Counted from the first letter of the stretch, positions 48,587-58,472 are shown. The stretch is 64,000 nucleotides of DNA from Lachnospiraceae bacterium (GCA_015057635.1 SVEB01000041.1:117277-181276), one strand, 5' to 3'. Made by a program: numbers and translations. Notes: a model not told the origin generated them from the letters alone.

Positions 48587-48828
48587 GGCGTTTGTGAGGG
48601 AGGGGATGGTGTGTCGCACGGCGGCAGAACGGGCGGGCTATGTGGTTCCAATGTTCGGACGCATGGTGGACCCAAAACAGGTGTTGTCTTTGACTATCAG
48701 ACAGGAGGACATTGTCTGCTATTTAAAGACAACACCTGTTTTGGGTCGCCATGAGCCGGACATTCGGAAGCGCATAGCACACCCGTTCTGCCGCTGTGCG
48801 ACACACCATCCCCTTCCTCACAAACGCC
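48587..48828. repeat. Long imperfect palindrome, copy C
   Basis: A 242-bp inverted repeat. The outer arm from GGCGTTTGTGAGGGAGGGGA is matched at the far end with few mismatches over about 60 bp. The asymmetric motif is ATGTTCGGACGCATG on the left and CATGAGCCGGACAT on the right, as in copy A. The inner stem has CCCAAAACAGGTGTTGTCTTTGA with a short loop near 48704-48712. It lies between divergent genes, so it is not simply a terminator. I see no gene in 48829-49312. Confidence 0.9.
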
Positions 48829-49312
48829 TGCTTGGCTGATGATTTGAGAGTGTAAGATTTTTTGTGTCTTTGTATAAATTCAAAAGGCACACCGATTAAA
48901 TATGTAATACAGGAATATGGGGAAAGGAGAATGGATGGCAGATATGGTGGGAAAAGAAAAAAGAAAAGGGAAGACAAAGGAATGTACATAAGGAGGCATG
49001 TAGAGGAAGAAGAATAAAATGGGGGGAAAAAGAGGTGGATTTAGAGGGGAGATGGGACAGGAGCAAGATTGGGGTTGTAAGATGTTGTGTTTTACTTTAT
49101 AATCATGTAGGTAGTAAAACTGTGCGTTTTATTGGCTGTTTTGTCATGAGAGGGCTGGTGAAAGGCAGGCGGTTTGGCCTGTGCAATGGTAGCTAAGGAT
49201 GCATAGGATGATAAGATGTGTAAACACTTAATAAAAAGAGTGAATCATACGATAAAGAGCACCGGAGGAGACAGTGAGATCGGTGCGGCAATAGTAATGG
49301 AGGAATCGCAAT

Positions 49313-50194
49313 ATGTGGATAGCTGATGGATGGAAGGATTATGAGGTAATTGATACTTCATGTGGAGAAAAGTTAGAAAGATGGGGGCGTTATCAGTTAG
49401 TTCGTCCAGACCCTCAGGTAATCTGGGACACAAAGAAAGAAATGCTTGGATGGAGAAAGCCAAATGCACATTATCATAGAAGTGCTAAAGGCGGCGGTGA
49501 ATGGGAGTTCTTTGATCTTCCAAAGCAGTGGAAGATTTCTTATGGAAGCTGTACGTTTAATTTACAGCCTTTTAGTTTTAAGCATACCGGTCTATTCCCA
49601 GAACAGGCTGTTAACTGGGATTGGTTTGGTAATAAAATTAGGGAAGCATTAAAGAAGGAACCAGGCAGACAGATTAAGGTTTTAAATCTGTTTGCGTATA
49701 CTGGCGGCGCAACACTTTCCGCTGCGGCGGCAGGAGCTCATGTGACTCACGTGGATGCATCTAAGGGTATGGTTACCTGGGCAAAGGAAAATGCAGCATC
49801 TTCCGGACTTGCAGATGCACCGATTCGCTATATTGTGGATGACTGTGTGAAGTTCGTAGAACGTGAGATCCGTAGAGGTAATACGTATGATGCAATTATT
49901 ATGGATCCTCCTTCTTACGGAAGAGGACCAAAGGGTGAGATCTGGAAGATTGAAGAGAGCGTTTATCCATTCGTGAAGCTTTGTACAAAGGTGTTAAACG
50001 ATAAGCCTTTATTCTACCTGATCAATTCTTATACAACAGGACTTCAGCCAGCGGTTCTTTCTTATATGTTGAATCTGGAGGTGAAGTCACGCTACGGTGG
50101 TAAGGTGACTGCAGATGAAATCGGACTTCCGGTTTCTAGCAATGGCTTAGTGCTTCCTTGCGGTGCTTCCGGACGTTGGGAAAGCGATAAATAG
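49313..50194 (+). CDS. Class I SAM-dependent methyltransferase (RlmI/COG1092-like)
   Basis: A 293-residue methyltransferase. Motif I is VLNLFAYTGGATLSAA, the acidic end of strand 2 is VTHVDASKGM, and the catalytic block is IIMDPPSYGRGPKGE. This combination is typical of the RlmI-type rRNA cytosine methyltransferase group, although an N-terminal PUA domain is not seen, so the specific target is unknown. It has a GGAGG site and its own terminator. Confidence 0.85.
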   Translation: MWIADGWKDYEVIDTSCGEKLERWGRYQLVRPDPQVIWDTKKEMLGWRKPNAHYHRSAKGGGEWEFFDLPKQWKISYGSCTFNLQPFSFKHTGLFPEQAVNWDWFGNKIREALKKEPGRQIKVLNLFAYTGGATLSAAAAGAHVTHVDASKGMVTWAKENAASSGLADAPIRYIVDDCVKFVEREIRRGNTYDAIIMDPPSYGRGPKGEIWKIEESVYPFVKLCTKVLNDKPLFYLINSYTTGLQPAVLSYMLNLEVKSRYGGKVTADEIGLPVSSNGLVLPCGASGRWESDK

Positions 50195-50203
50195 AAATCA
50201 TAA

Positions 50204-50241
50204 GAAAGCAAGAGAATTCTCCAGATTCTCTTGCTTTTTTG
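50204..50241 (+). terminator. Intrinsic terminator
   Basis: AAAGCAAGAGAATT pairs with AGATTCTCTTGCTTT around CTCC, with a T6 run. Confidence 0.88.
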
Positions 50242-50348
50242 ATGCAATACAGAATGCTACTAGAAAGGATAAAAAAGTAAAGTTGTGTAAAAATCACAAT
50301 GTTCGTCTAATAAAATGGAATAATATATACAAGTTACACATTTATGTG

Positions 50349-50377
50349 TTGTATTCTTGGGATGGCATTGTTATAAT
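50349..50377 (+). promoter_or_regulatory. Promoter of the membrane AraC regulator gene
   Basis: TTGTAT (50349-50354), a 17-bp spacer and TATAAT (50372-50377). Confidence 0.75.
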
Positions 50378-50437
50378 GGAAGAGTCTATTTGCTATAAAT
50401 AAAAGAAAATGCCTATAAGGGTGGAGGACAAAAGCAT

Positions 50438-52615
50438 TTGAAGAATAATTATTTTAAAAGTAAAGTTTTTAAAAAACTGTTTTTCTCTTATATCATTATC
50501 ATTTCATTATGCTTTGGTATTTATTATTCAATGGCTGTATATGAGACGGCATATTTAAATAGAGAGAGAAAAGAAACCTATTATGAACTGATGAATCAGG
50601 AAGTTGTTTTTTTTCTGGATCAGCAGCTAGGAAGTGCAAAGAATATCTGTTCTTCCATTAATTCATCGGCTTTAGTGAAGACATATTATTTAGGGCTCCT
50701 TAATGAGGATGCTAAGATTAGTACATATATGATGTACCAGATGGCAAATGAGATTGCCGCCGGAAAAACATCAAGCGGAAATTTGAATATTGCGGAAGTC
50801 ATGCTTTTTATGAATGGAAGTGCAAAAGCATATATAAGTTCTGATGTCGTGTGGCTGAAAGCAAAGTTTTATAACTCGCTGAAACAAGGGCAGCTGTTAA
50901 GTGTGGATACCATTCAGAACTTGCTGGGGTTTCAGCAGATGGATACTATCAGTTTTAATAAGAAATATCTGATTTATATAGAGGATCTGACCTGCATGAC
51001 AAGCAGTTCCAAAGGATTGATCTGCATTTTGTTTAATCTGGATGGCCTTTCTGATTCACTGCACAGCATAATCGCAGAGAACACAGGCGTACAGATTATG
51101 CTGAATGATGAGACCATCTATCAGGACGGAGTATCAGAAGGTAGGATTTATGAGAGAACCTCTATGGCCAGTTCGAATATCACCTACCGATTCCTTGTGC
51201 CGGAAAGCGAATTCAAATGCCAAATCAGTATTCCGCTTGCGACGACAATTATCATCGGAGTGGGGGGCTGCATTCTGTTTGTCATCCTTTCATATTATTT
51301 TGCGAATCGATATTATATGCCGATCGGAAATATCGAGGAGATGATAAAAGGGGAAGCAAGGGAAACATCTGATGGTGGGATAGAACATATTACAGAAGAA
51401 ATACAGAAACTGATTGGAGAGCGCAACGGGTATCGAGAGAAGATGATTACTATCGCTCCATATGCGGAACAAGGGATGCTGCATGGAATATTGAACGGCA
51501 GTGTGGAAAAGGACCGGCTGAATATTCTGTGGAAGCAGGATTATATGGATTTAAAGAAGCCATACTTTACGGTATCTGCAATTGATATTGCTTATTTAGA
51601 ACCGATTGGATACAGCGAGGACAGGGTGGATGAGATAAAGGCATCGATGAGAGGCATCTGCAAGGCATACTCTAATGAGGAAATGCAGCTGTACTGCTAT
51701 GAAAAGAATCGATGCCAGCTGTTTTTGGTAGTCAATAGTGATGAGCCGATTATGAATGAAGAGCTGTTTTTTCAGATTCATCAGGATATCCAGAGGGAAA
51801 ACATAGGTAAAGAGTATGCAATCACAATGGGAGTAGATGCCGTGAAGGATGATATCGCGATGTTAGAGCAAGCGTGTTCCAATGCGATGCATGCCTTGAA
51901 TGGCATGCTGCTTGGAGGAAGAAACAGTGTTTATTTCTATGAACAGGAAGCAGATTCGAACGCCCATGGCTATTACTTTCCTAAAGATGCTGTGAGGCGT
52001 CTGACTAAGGCACTTAAGGATCGGAAATTAGAAGAGGTCGATGTATTCTTTGAAGAAGTGCAGGAGAAGAATAGAAAGCATTATGATTTAACATGCTCCG
52101 AAGCGCAGTTGCTTGTAGAGGAGATTCATTTTACCGTACTGAAGGTACTAAAAGAACATTCCCAGCAGAATACGACGCATATTACCATTGATCCAATTAA
52201 GACAACTGCGACACTAGACGAGATTATCACATACTATAAGACCGCACTTGAGACCATCTGCAATGAATTACAGGCTGTAGTGTCATGCAAGCAGAATGGT
52301 CAGGAGGTAGATGATAAGATCGTCGCCTATATAAAGGAACATTATAAAGATGATGATATTTCTTTGGCAAAGCTTACGCAACAGTTTGGAGTAAGTAATA
52401 AGTACATTACGCTTTGCTGCAAACAGAGGTTAGGGGCGACTTATCTGCAGTATATTCAAAATCAGCGCATTGAATATGCGAAAGAGTTATTTCAGTCTTA
52501 TTCCTATTCGGTAGAACAGGTGGCTCAGATGTGCGGCTATACGAATATACTGACCTTTAGAAGGAATTTCAGGGCAATCACAGGGATGAATCCAAGCGAC
52601 TTTAGACAGGAATAA
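50438..52615 (+). CDS. Membrane-bound AraC family regulator of the adjacent sugar ABC transporter
   Basis: A 725-residue one-component sensor. A membrane segment (about 13-32) precedes an extracytoplasmic domain of ~230 residues. A second membrane segment follows (about ATTIIIGVGGCILFVILSYY, residues ~268-288), then a linker, a degenerate GGDEF-like region and a C-terminal AraC domain (about 625-725, ISLAKLTQQFGVSNKYITLCC and VAQMCGYTNILTFRRNFR). The TTG start at 50438 has GGTGGAGG upstream. Regulators of this shape usually control the Lpl-type sugar transporter next to them; here one begins 252 nt downstream. The ligand is unknown, probably a sugar or glycan. Confidence 0.9.
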   Translation: MKNNYFKSKVFKKLFFSYIIIISLCFGIYYSMAVYETAYLNRERKETYYELMNQEVVFFLDQQLGSAKNICSSINSSALVKTYYLGLLNEDAKISTYMMYQMANEIAAGKTSSGNLNIAEVMLFMNGSAKAYISSDVVWLKAKFYNSLKQGQLLSVDTIQNLLGFQQMDTISFNKKYLIYIEDLTCMTSSSKGLICILFNLDGLSDSLHSIIAENTGVQIMLNDETIYQDGVSEGRIYERTSMASSNITYRFLVPESEFKCQISIPLATTIIIGVGGCILFVILSYYFANRYYMPIGNIEEMIKGEARETSDGGIEHITEEIQKLIGERNGYREKMITIAPYAEQGMLHGILNGSVEKDRLNILWKQDYMDLKKPYFTVSAIDIAYLEPIGYSEDRVDEIKASMRGICKAYSNEEMQLYCYEKNRCQLFLVVNSDEPIMNEELFFQIHQDIQRENIGKEYAITMGVDAVKDDIAMLEQACSNAMHALNGMLLGGRNSVYFYEQEADSNAHGYYFPKDAVRRLTKALKDRKLEEVDVFFEEVQEKNRKHYDLTCSEAQLLVEEIHFTVLKVLKEHSQQNTTHITIDPIKTTATLDEIITYYKTALETICNELQAVVSCKQNGQEVDDKIVAYIKEHYKDDDISLAKLTQQFGVSNKYITLCCKQRLGATYLQYIQNQRIEYAKELFQSYSYSVEQVAQMCGYTNILTFRRNFRAITGMNPSDFRQE

Positions 52616-52621
52616 AAGAAT

Positions 52622-52685
52622 AAGGCAGGCATCAAAAAAAGGAAGCACTCAGGAAAAAATATCTTCCTTTTTTGATGCCTGTCTT
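52622..52685 (+). terminator. Intrinsic terminator after the AraC regulator
   Basis: AAGGCAGGCATCAAAAAAAGGAAG pairs with CTTCCTTTTTTGATGCCTGTCTT, giving a very long stem that ends near TCCTTTTTG. Confidence 0.8.
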
Positions 52686-52867
52686 CCTTTTTGATTAAAA
52701 ATGAACTGTGAAAAAAATGAATCTATCAAAAATGATGTGCAAAAGTTACAATTATGGCAGATGGAAACGAGATCCACAAAGCAAAAGATACAAAAGCAAT
52801 GGCCGTTTTCATGAATGGTGGCAATTGGGATATTGCTTAAGTATAACATAAGGAGAGGCGGTGCAGC

Positions 52868-53833
52868 ATGAGGGAAGACAAAAGGAAAAAGGCGCAGAAA
52901 TTAAGCAAAGCAGAAAAAAGGAGCTTGCTGCGTAAGAATATAAAACGAGATCGATACTTGTTACTTATGATCTTGCCGGTTATCGTATACTTTATAATCT
53001 TCTGTTATTTGCCAATGACAGGACTTGTTATGAGTTTTCAGAAGTTTGTGCCAGGACAGGGATTTATGGGGCTGTATACTGGAGATTTTGTAGGATTAAA
53101 ATGGTTCAGACAGTTTTTTGAGTCACCATATTTCTTTCGTTTGATTCGAAATACGTTTTTACTATCTTTCTATTCTTTGATTTTTGGGTTTCCAATCCCA
53201 ATCTTGTTTGCCCTGTGTATTACACAGATTAAGACAAAGAAGATACAAAGGGGGGCACAGATCATTACCTATCTGCCTTACTTTATATCAACAGTAGTAG
53301 TGGTTGGTATGATCACAAACTTTTTATCTCCTTCCAATGGCATCATCAATCAGATGCTTCAGTTTTTCGGTCATGAACCGATTAACTTTATGGGTGAGAA
53401 ACAGTATTTCAGAGCGATTTATGTTATCTCAGGATCCTGGCAGACCTTTGGATTTAACTCTATTATCTTTGTAGCATCTATTATGGGGATATCGCCAGAG
53501 TTATATGAGGCAATGAAAGTGGATGGCGGAAACAAGCTTCAGACCATCTGGCATCTGGTGCTTCCTAGCATCAAGCCGACAATCATCTTGTTACTGATCA
53601 TGTCCTTAGGAAATCTGTTAAATGTCGGATTTGAGAAAGTGTATCTTCTTTATAATTCCGGTATTTATGAGACTGCAGATGTCATATCCACATACGTATA
53701 CCGTCAGGGTATTGAAAGTCAGAATTACAGTTATGCAACAGCAGTTGGTTTATTCAATTCTCTGATTGGGTTTGTCATTGTTTTTGCCGCAAACCGCTTA
53801 AGCAGGAAAATGACTGACACATCTGTATGGTAG
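52868..53833 (+). CDS. Sugar ABC transporter permease, LplB type
   Basis: A 321-residue permease with about six membrane segments. The EAA-type loop reads EAMKVDGGNKLQTIWHLVLPSI (quoted in part: YEAMKVDGGNKLQTIWHLVL). The N-terminal ~30 residues are basic. LplB-like proteins are the first permease of Lpl-type transporters for plant or host glycans, which use a shared ATPase encoded elsewhere. It has an AGGAGAGG site. Confidence 0.9.
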   Translation: MREDKRKKAQKLSKAEKRSLLRKNIKRDRYLLLMILPVIVYFIIFCYLPMTGLVMSFQKFVPGQGFMGLYTGDFVGLKWFRQFFESPYFFRLIRNTFLLSFYSLIFGFPIPILFALCITQIKTKKIQRGAQIITYLPYFISTVVVVGMITNFLSPSNGIINQMLQFFGHEPINFMGEKQYFRAIYVISGSWQTFGFNSIIFVASIMGISPELYEAMKVDGGNKLQTIWHLVLPSIKPTIILLLIMSLGNLLNVGFEKVYLLYNSGIYETADVISTYVYRQGIESQNYSYATAVGLFNSLIGFVIVFAANRLSRKMTDTSVW

Positions 53834-53849
53834 AAAGCGAGGGCATAGT

Positions 53850-54764
53850 ATGAAAGCAAAAAAGACTTTTTGTAAAGAGTTTCGAAATGAATCAGCATCC
53901 GATAAAGTATTTGACCTTGTCGTATATGTTCTTGTACTGTTTGCAGTGCTGATCACGATCTATCCGTTTATTTATGTGACAAGCGTATCCTTGAGTTCAG
54001 GCGCTGCGGTAAACAAGGGGCTGGTAAAGTTCTTGCCGGTTGATTTAGATTTTGCTGCTTACAAGATGGTAATGCAGTACAACGAATTATGGAGAGCATA
54101 CGGAAACACAATTCTGTATACGGTTTTTGGAACGCTGATGAATATTATCTTCACCTGCCTTGCAGCATATCCGCTGTCTAGAAAGCAGTTCTTCTTAAGA
54201 AAGAAACTGAATTTCTTCCTGGCATTTACAATGTATTTCTCAGGGGGGCTTATTCCGACTTATATGGTTGTAACAGGAATTGGGTTATATAACTCCAGGC
54301 TGGCAATGATTCTTCCGGTTTTAGTGAGCGCATATAATGTCATGATCTGCCGTTCTGCATTTGAGGCGATTTCGGAAGAATTATTCGAGAATGCTGCATT
54401 AGAAGGAGCAAATGATTTCATTATCTTAACAAGAATCGCAGTACCGCTTATTAAGCCAACCTTGGCGGTATTGACACTATATTATGCAGTAGCAAGATAT
54501 AATGACTTCTTCAGTGGCTTGCTATACTTAGGAAAAGAGAAGCTGCAGCCATTACAGCTGTTCTTGCGAAGAATACTTTTAATGGCATCAACAGAGATTA
54601 TGCAGAGCGCAGGAGGGGGCATGGCGCAAGATGCAGTCGCACAGTCCACCCTGCAGATTCGATATGTATGTATTGTTTTAGCAACAATACCAATCATCAT
54701 GATTTGCCCGTTCATTCAGAAGTACTTAGTAAAGGGTACAATGCTTGGAGCGGTAAAAGGCTAA
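53850..54764 (+). CDS. Sugar ABC transporter permease, LplC type
   Basis: A 304-residue permease with six membrane segments and the EAA loop (ENAALEGANDFIILTRIAVPL). It pairs with the LplB-type protein 16 nt upstream, and its last residues (QKYLVKGTMLGAVKG) are the standard LplC ending. The solute-binding protein gene begins 53 nt on, so all three form one operon. No ATPase gene is present in the cluster, as usual for this group. Confidence 0.92.
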   Translation: MKAKKTFCKEFRNESASDKVFDLVVYVLVLFAVLITIYPFIYVTSVSLSSGAAVNKGLVKFLPVDLDFAAYKMVMQYNELWRAYGNTILYTVFGTLMNIIFTCLAAYPLSRKQFFLRKKLNFFLAFTMYFSGGLIPTYMVVTGIGLYNSRLAMILPVLVSAYNVMICRSAFEAISEELFENAALEGANDFIILTRIAVPLIKPTLAVLTLYYAVARYNDFFSGLLYLGKEKLQPLQLFLRRILLMASTEIMQSAGGGMAQDAVAQSTLQIRYVCIVLATIPIIMICPFIQKYLVKGTMLGAVKG

Positions 54765-54817
54765 AGGAAGTAGTAGGAGATTCTCATATTATGAATAAAT
54801 TCAAGGAGGAAGGTAAC

Positions 54818-56404
54818 ATGAAAAACAAGAAAGTAGTAGTATTTATGCTGATGGCAGCATTAATGACATCCATGCTTGCAGGATGTAAAAAGGAAAGCGG
54901 CGTAGAATCAGCAAGTGATGAAGTGGAAAAGAAATATACGTATACAGGTGCAGCACCGGTTACGGATACAAAGGATGCAAAAGTAAGCATTCTTGCTACA
55001 AATTCCTGGTACACGACGGTAGATTTAAAAGAGGCTACTATTGTAAAGGAAGTACAGAAACGTGCCGGCGTAAATGTTGACTGGACTTTAATCTCTCCAA
55101 CAAATTACACCGATACGGTAAGCCCGATGCTAGCGGCAGGCAAAGATCTCCCGGATATCGTATTATTACCGGATTTAGATCCAAACATGACCTATATCAA
55201 TTCCGGATTATTCGTAAAATTAGATGAGTATATGGATTATATGCCAAACTATAAGAAGTTCTTAGAAGAGAATCCAACCATCAAGTCAAGCTTAACTGCT
55301 CAGGATGGCCATATCTACTATGTACCGCTTACCAGCATTCCAAACAACTATCAGCCATGCATGATGTACAACCTTCCATGGATTGAGAAGTTAGGAATCG
55401 ATCAGCCAACTACACTGGATGAGTTCGTAGAAATGCTTCGTATGTTCAGAGACAATGATATGAATGGAAATGGTGATCCAAGCGATGAGATCCCAATGAG
55501 CGTGACAAGCAGTTTCCTTCCATATATGTTCGGTCCTGCGTTCGGCCTTGATTTAGTAAGCGGCTTCTATGCAGACGATGCAGGCAAGGTACACTATGCT
55601 TATGCAGAAAGTGAAGATTACAAAGATTACTTAGCATTCTTAAATGGTCTTTATGAAGAAGGCCTGTTAGAAGTGGAATTCACTTCTTTAACAAGAGATC
55701 AGATCACAGAAAGATGTGCACAGGACTTAACTGGTGTTACATTTGACTACAGCTGGCAGATGTCCACTCTTTACAGTGCGCAGTATCCACAGTACGATGG
55801 AACAACTCCTATTTTCTGCGGTGTGGCTCCATTATCCGGAAAATACGAAGGCTACTATGTAGGTAGAAATGCAGTAAATAATATCTTTGGTGTTACTTCT
55901 GGAAGCGATAATATATTGCTTGCTGTAAAATTCCTTGATTACTCCATGGGAGAGGAATGTCAGGATTTATATGTATGGGGGATTGAAGGCGAGACTTATG
56001 TTGTAAATGCAGATGGTTCCAGATCTTATACCGAACAGGCAAAAGATAATATGTGGTTCCAGGCATACGGCGTAAACCCAGTTTGCTACCCATCCCAGCA
56101 GTCCATCGCAGGAACAGATGTATTATTAGCAAAATGGCATGCAGATGTAGATAAGGAATTAGTACCTTTCGTAAAAGCTCCATGGCCATTCATCTATGCG
56201 ACACAGGATGAAGCAGATACCGTTTCTCAGTACTTAGTAGATATTACAACTTATGCAGAAGAAATGAATGTTGCTTTTATCACAGGAACCGAAGACCTTG
56301 CTAATTTTGATACTTATATCAGCACTTTGGATTCTATGCAGATGCCAAAGATATTAGAAATCAGACAGAATCAATATAATCGTTACTTAGAAGCGTCTAA
56401 GTAA
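54818..56404 (+). CDS. Extracellular solute-binding lipoprotein of the Lpl-type transporter
   Basis: A 528-residue lipoprotein. The signal peptide ends in SMLAGC with a lipobox Cys at about residue 25. The mature protein is family 1 solute-binding in type, with a domain of ~500 residues (KDLPDIVLLPDLD, YMPNYKKFLEENPTIKSSL, SFLPYMFGPAFGLDLVSGFY). The ligand is probably an oligosaccharide; it cannot be named. ATG 54818 has an AAGGAGGAAGG site; longer starts lie inside the previous gene. It is the last gene before a terminator at 56807. Confidence 0.9.
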   Translation: MKNKKVVVFMLMAALMTSMLAGCKKESGVESASDEVEKKYTYTGAAPVTDTKDAKVSILATNSWYTTVDLKEATIVKEVQKRAGVNVDWTLISPTNYTDTVSPMLAAGKDLPDIVLLPDLDPNMTYINSGLFVKLDEYMDYMPNYKKFLEENPTIKSSLTAQDGHIYYVPLTSIPNNYQPCMMYNLPWIEKLGIDQPTTLDEFVEMLRMFRDNDMNGNGDPSDEIPMSVTSSFLPYMFGPAFGLDLVSGFYADDAGKVHYAYAESEDYKDYLAFLNGLYEEGLLEVEFTSLTRDQITERCAQDLTGVTFDYSWQMSTLYSAQYPQYDGTTPIFCGVAPLSGKYEGYYVGRNAVNNIFGVTSGSDNILLAVKFLDYSMGEECQDLYVWGIEGETYVVNADGSRSYTEQAKDNMWFQAYGVNPVCYPSQQSIAGTDVLLAKWHADVDKELVPFVKAPWPFIYATQDEADTVSQYLVDITTYAEEMNVAFITGTEDLANFDTYISTLDSMQMPKILEIRQNQYNRYLEASK

Positions 56405-56672
56405 TCGGCAATAGTCACGAAAAGAAGAAAAAGAGAAAAAAATTGCACAAACGAAATAAGAAAGAAAAAAAACAGCATTTTATTTATTTTAGTGGAAATG
56501 ACTACAGAAAATGCGAAAAGGGCAGCTAATTTTATCGTTCGTCACTAAAATGCAGTTCAAAGAGGAAATGGGCAAGAGGCATAACGAATAATCTGATGTG
56601 CTTATGAATCAGAATTTGCACAAATTCAATACGTCAAAATTTTTAGAGGAAATGTGAGTGTTTTTGGGGTTG
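56405..56672. other. AT-rich intergenic region
   Basis: No ORF or RNA hairpin that I can support. It separates the solute-binding protein gene from the promoter at 56673. Confidence 0.5.
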
Positions 56673-56700
56673 TTGACAACTTATTTATTTTGGATATAAT
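56673..56700 (+). promoter_or_regulatory. Strong orphan promoter
   Basis: TTGACA (56673-56678), a 16-bp spacer and TATAAT (56695-56700), with no plus-strand gene downstream before the terminator. Confidence 0.75.
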
Positions 56701-56706
56701 AAAGAC

Positions 56707-56857
56707 AACACAAAGTGATTGACGGCTACCACCGATGGTTGTCATCATAAAATAGGTAAAATTATAGAAGCACACTTTCTTAATTTTTTAGTGTAATATT
56801 ATGTTGAAAAAAGCCTTTTACAAGGAAAACACCGAGTCCTTGCAAAAGGCTTTTTTG
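56707..56857 (+). ncRNA. Candidate small RNA, about 150 nt
   Basis: A transcript from the promoter above would run to the terminator at 56807-56857. GACAAC pairs with GTTGTC across about 35 nt (56703-56747), and a CACT / AGTG hairpin lies before the terminator. No start codon with a ribosome site is present. Confidence 0.5.
56807..56857. terminator. Terminator of the candidate RNA and of the minus-strand MltG gene
   Basis: AAAAAAGCCTTTTACAAGGA pairs with TCCTTGCAAAAGGCTTTTTT. T runs exist on both strands, so it also ends the MltG-like gene at 56887. Confidence 0.85.
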
Positions 56858-56886
56858 TTTGATAGGAAACGAGAAGGCTATCCGAT

Positions 56887-58224
56887 TTATTGATTTTTAA
56901 TCTGCTCTAGATTTTTTAAGTGCTCTTCGTAGGTAGCAGCATAGTAATAGGTTCCATCTTCTGACGCACAGAAATAGTAGTAGTCCGTGTCAGCCGGATG
57001 AAGGGCTGCATGGATGGAGACCATGCCAGGATTACAGATCGGACCTGCTGGAAGGGTGGAGCATTTATAAGTGTTATAGTAGCTATTAAACCGGTTAATA
57101 TCACCTGTGAGATATGGCTTTACATAGCGTTCGATATAATAGGAACAGCAGTCCATCTGAAGCTTCATGTTTGCGTCTAATCGATTATAGATCACGGAAG
57201 CGATATTGGCTTTTTCTTTCTTTGAGCCGGTCTCCTTTTCAATAATGGAGGCTACCGTTAAGACATCATAAAGGGAATAGCCCATGTCTTCTGCCTCTGC
57301 GGATAGATCGCTAAGTTTTGACTCGGAGTTTCGTAAGAACTTTCCGATGATGTCTTCGCCTGACATCAGATGATAGAACTCATAAGTGTCAGGGAAAAGC
57401 AGGCCTTCTAAACGGAAGCAGCGCATGCTGCTCTTAGGAAGAGCCGCGACAAGAGGGTAATAGCTGAAGTCATAGTTCTCACATGCATCAAAAAGCAGAT
57501 CCGTGCTTTTACATACACCCTTTTTCACAAGAAGGTTAAAGATCTGGGAAATGCTATAGCCTTCCGGAATTGTCACAGTAACTGTGTAGGGGATGCCGGA
57601 TACCGATGTTGCTTTTGGAAGCTTGGTTACCTTGGTGTATGGGTTGTAGACGAAGACGCCATATGTATCCGTTGTATCATAGCCGCATGCTGTCATTGCG
57701 GACTGGTTGTAATAGTGGTAACCGCCATCCTCCATTATATAATGAAGCAGTGCTGCCGGAACCATGACAGCTTTGCTTATTTTGGAGATATAAACGGGGG
57801 ATTCTACCGCTATTGTTTCGGTGGTTTTGGTAAGAGCAGAGTAGACGGTGGCTTTTGATGCACCTTTTACAAATTTGATGCTCTTTTTATTCACGGTATT
57901 TTTGATGATGACACTGTTTGTTTCCTTATTATAAGAGTAGGTCAGTGCTGCACTTTGTTTTGCAAATGCCCATGCCGGGATCATAAGCTTGCCTTCAGAG
58001 GAAATCTCAAGTGCTAATGCAGTTTCTTCATTATTATAAGAGTAGTATGTATAATTTTTATCTGCATCACCAATCATAATACTGTAGTGCTTTTCACCTG
58101 CATACGCCTTTTCATAGGTAAAGATCGTAGAAAGGAAAATTAAAGTGAATATACCAAAAAGAATGCCTTTTATTCTATTTCCTGATACGATATAATAGGT
58201 TCGTTGTTTCTGATGAGATGACAA
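56887..58224 (-). CDS. Endolytic transglycosylase MltG-like protein with copper-amine-oxidase-N-like domain
   Basis: A 445-residue exported protein. A membrane segment (FGIFTLIFLSTIFTYEKAYAG-like, quoted in part as ILFGIFTLIFLSTIF) at about residues 18-35 precedes a copper-amine-oxidase N-terminal-like domain (about 40-210). The MltG/YceG domain (about 215-445) carries IPEGYSISQIFNLL, EGLLFPDTYEF and the IIEKETGSKKEKANIASVIYNR-type catalytic block (seen in parts; the Glu of IEKET is conserved). MltG cleaves nascent peptidoglycan and may set glycan length. The TTG at 58224 has an AAGGAGG site 9 nt away. The stalk-like N-domain fusion is common in clostridia. Confidence 0.85.
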   Translation of the reverse strand: MSSHQKQRTYYIVSGNRIKGILFGIFTLIFLSTIFTYEKAYAGEKHYSIMIGDADKNYTYYSYNNEETALALEISSEGKLMIPAWAFAKQSAALTYSYNKETNSVIIKNTVNKKSIKFVKGASKATVYSALTKTTETIAVESPVYISKISKAVMVPAALLHYIMEDGGYHYYNQSAMTACGYDTTDTYGVFVYNPYTKVTKLPKATSVSGIPYTVTVTIPEGYSISQIFNLLVKKGVCKSTDLLFDACENYDFSYYPLVAALPKSSMRCFRLEGLLFPDTYEFYHLMSGEDIIGKFLRNSESKLSDLSAEAEDMGYSLYDVLTVASIIEKETGSKKEKANIASVIYNRLDANMKLQMDCCSYYIERYVKPYLTGDINRFNSYYNTYKCSTLPAGPICNPGMVSIHAALHPADTDYYYFCASEDGTYYYAATYEEHLKNLEQIKNQ

Positions 58225-58443
58225 GGGGACACCCCTCCTTCCATATATAATGATAATAGCAAGTATATAATACTGCTTCTGTCTTAATTTTACAAGTAAG
58301 ATTAAGAGGTTCAGAACTATTATAATAGGAAGAAACAAATCAGGGATTTTCCTTTTGTATTCAAAGGGAACCATGAGAAATACAGGCGTTATGCAGCATT
58401 TGTTAGACAAGTACAGGTTGTTTAAAAAAATATAAAAAAGTAC
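58225..58443. other. Divergent spacer between MltG gene and S10 leader
   Basis: AT-rich; no gene. I cannot place a convincing minus-strand promoter for the MltG gene. Confidence 0.4.
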
Positions 58444-58472
58444 TTGAAAAAAAAAAAGAAATGCGATATAAT
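58444..58472 (+). promoter_or_regulatory. Promoter of the S10 operon
   Basis: TTGAAA (58444-58449), a 17-bp spacer and TATAAT (58467-58472). Confidence 0.8.

Noticed and set aside
48594..48989. ORFs on both strands across palindrome C
   Set aside because: Same reason; there is no ribosome site and the translations mirror each other.
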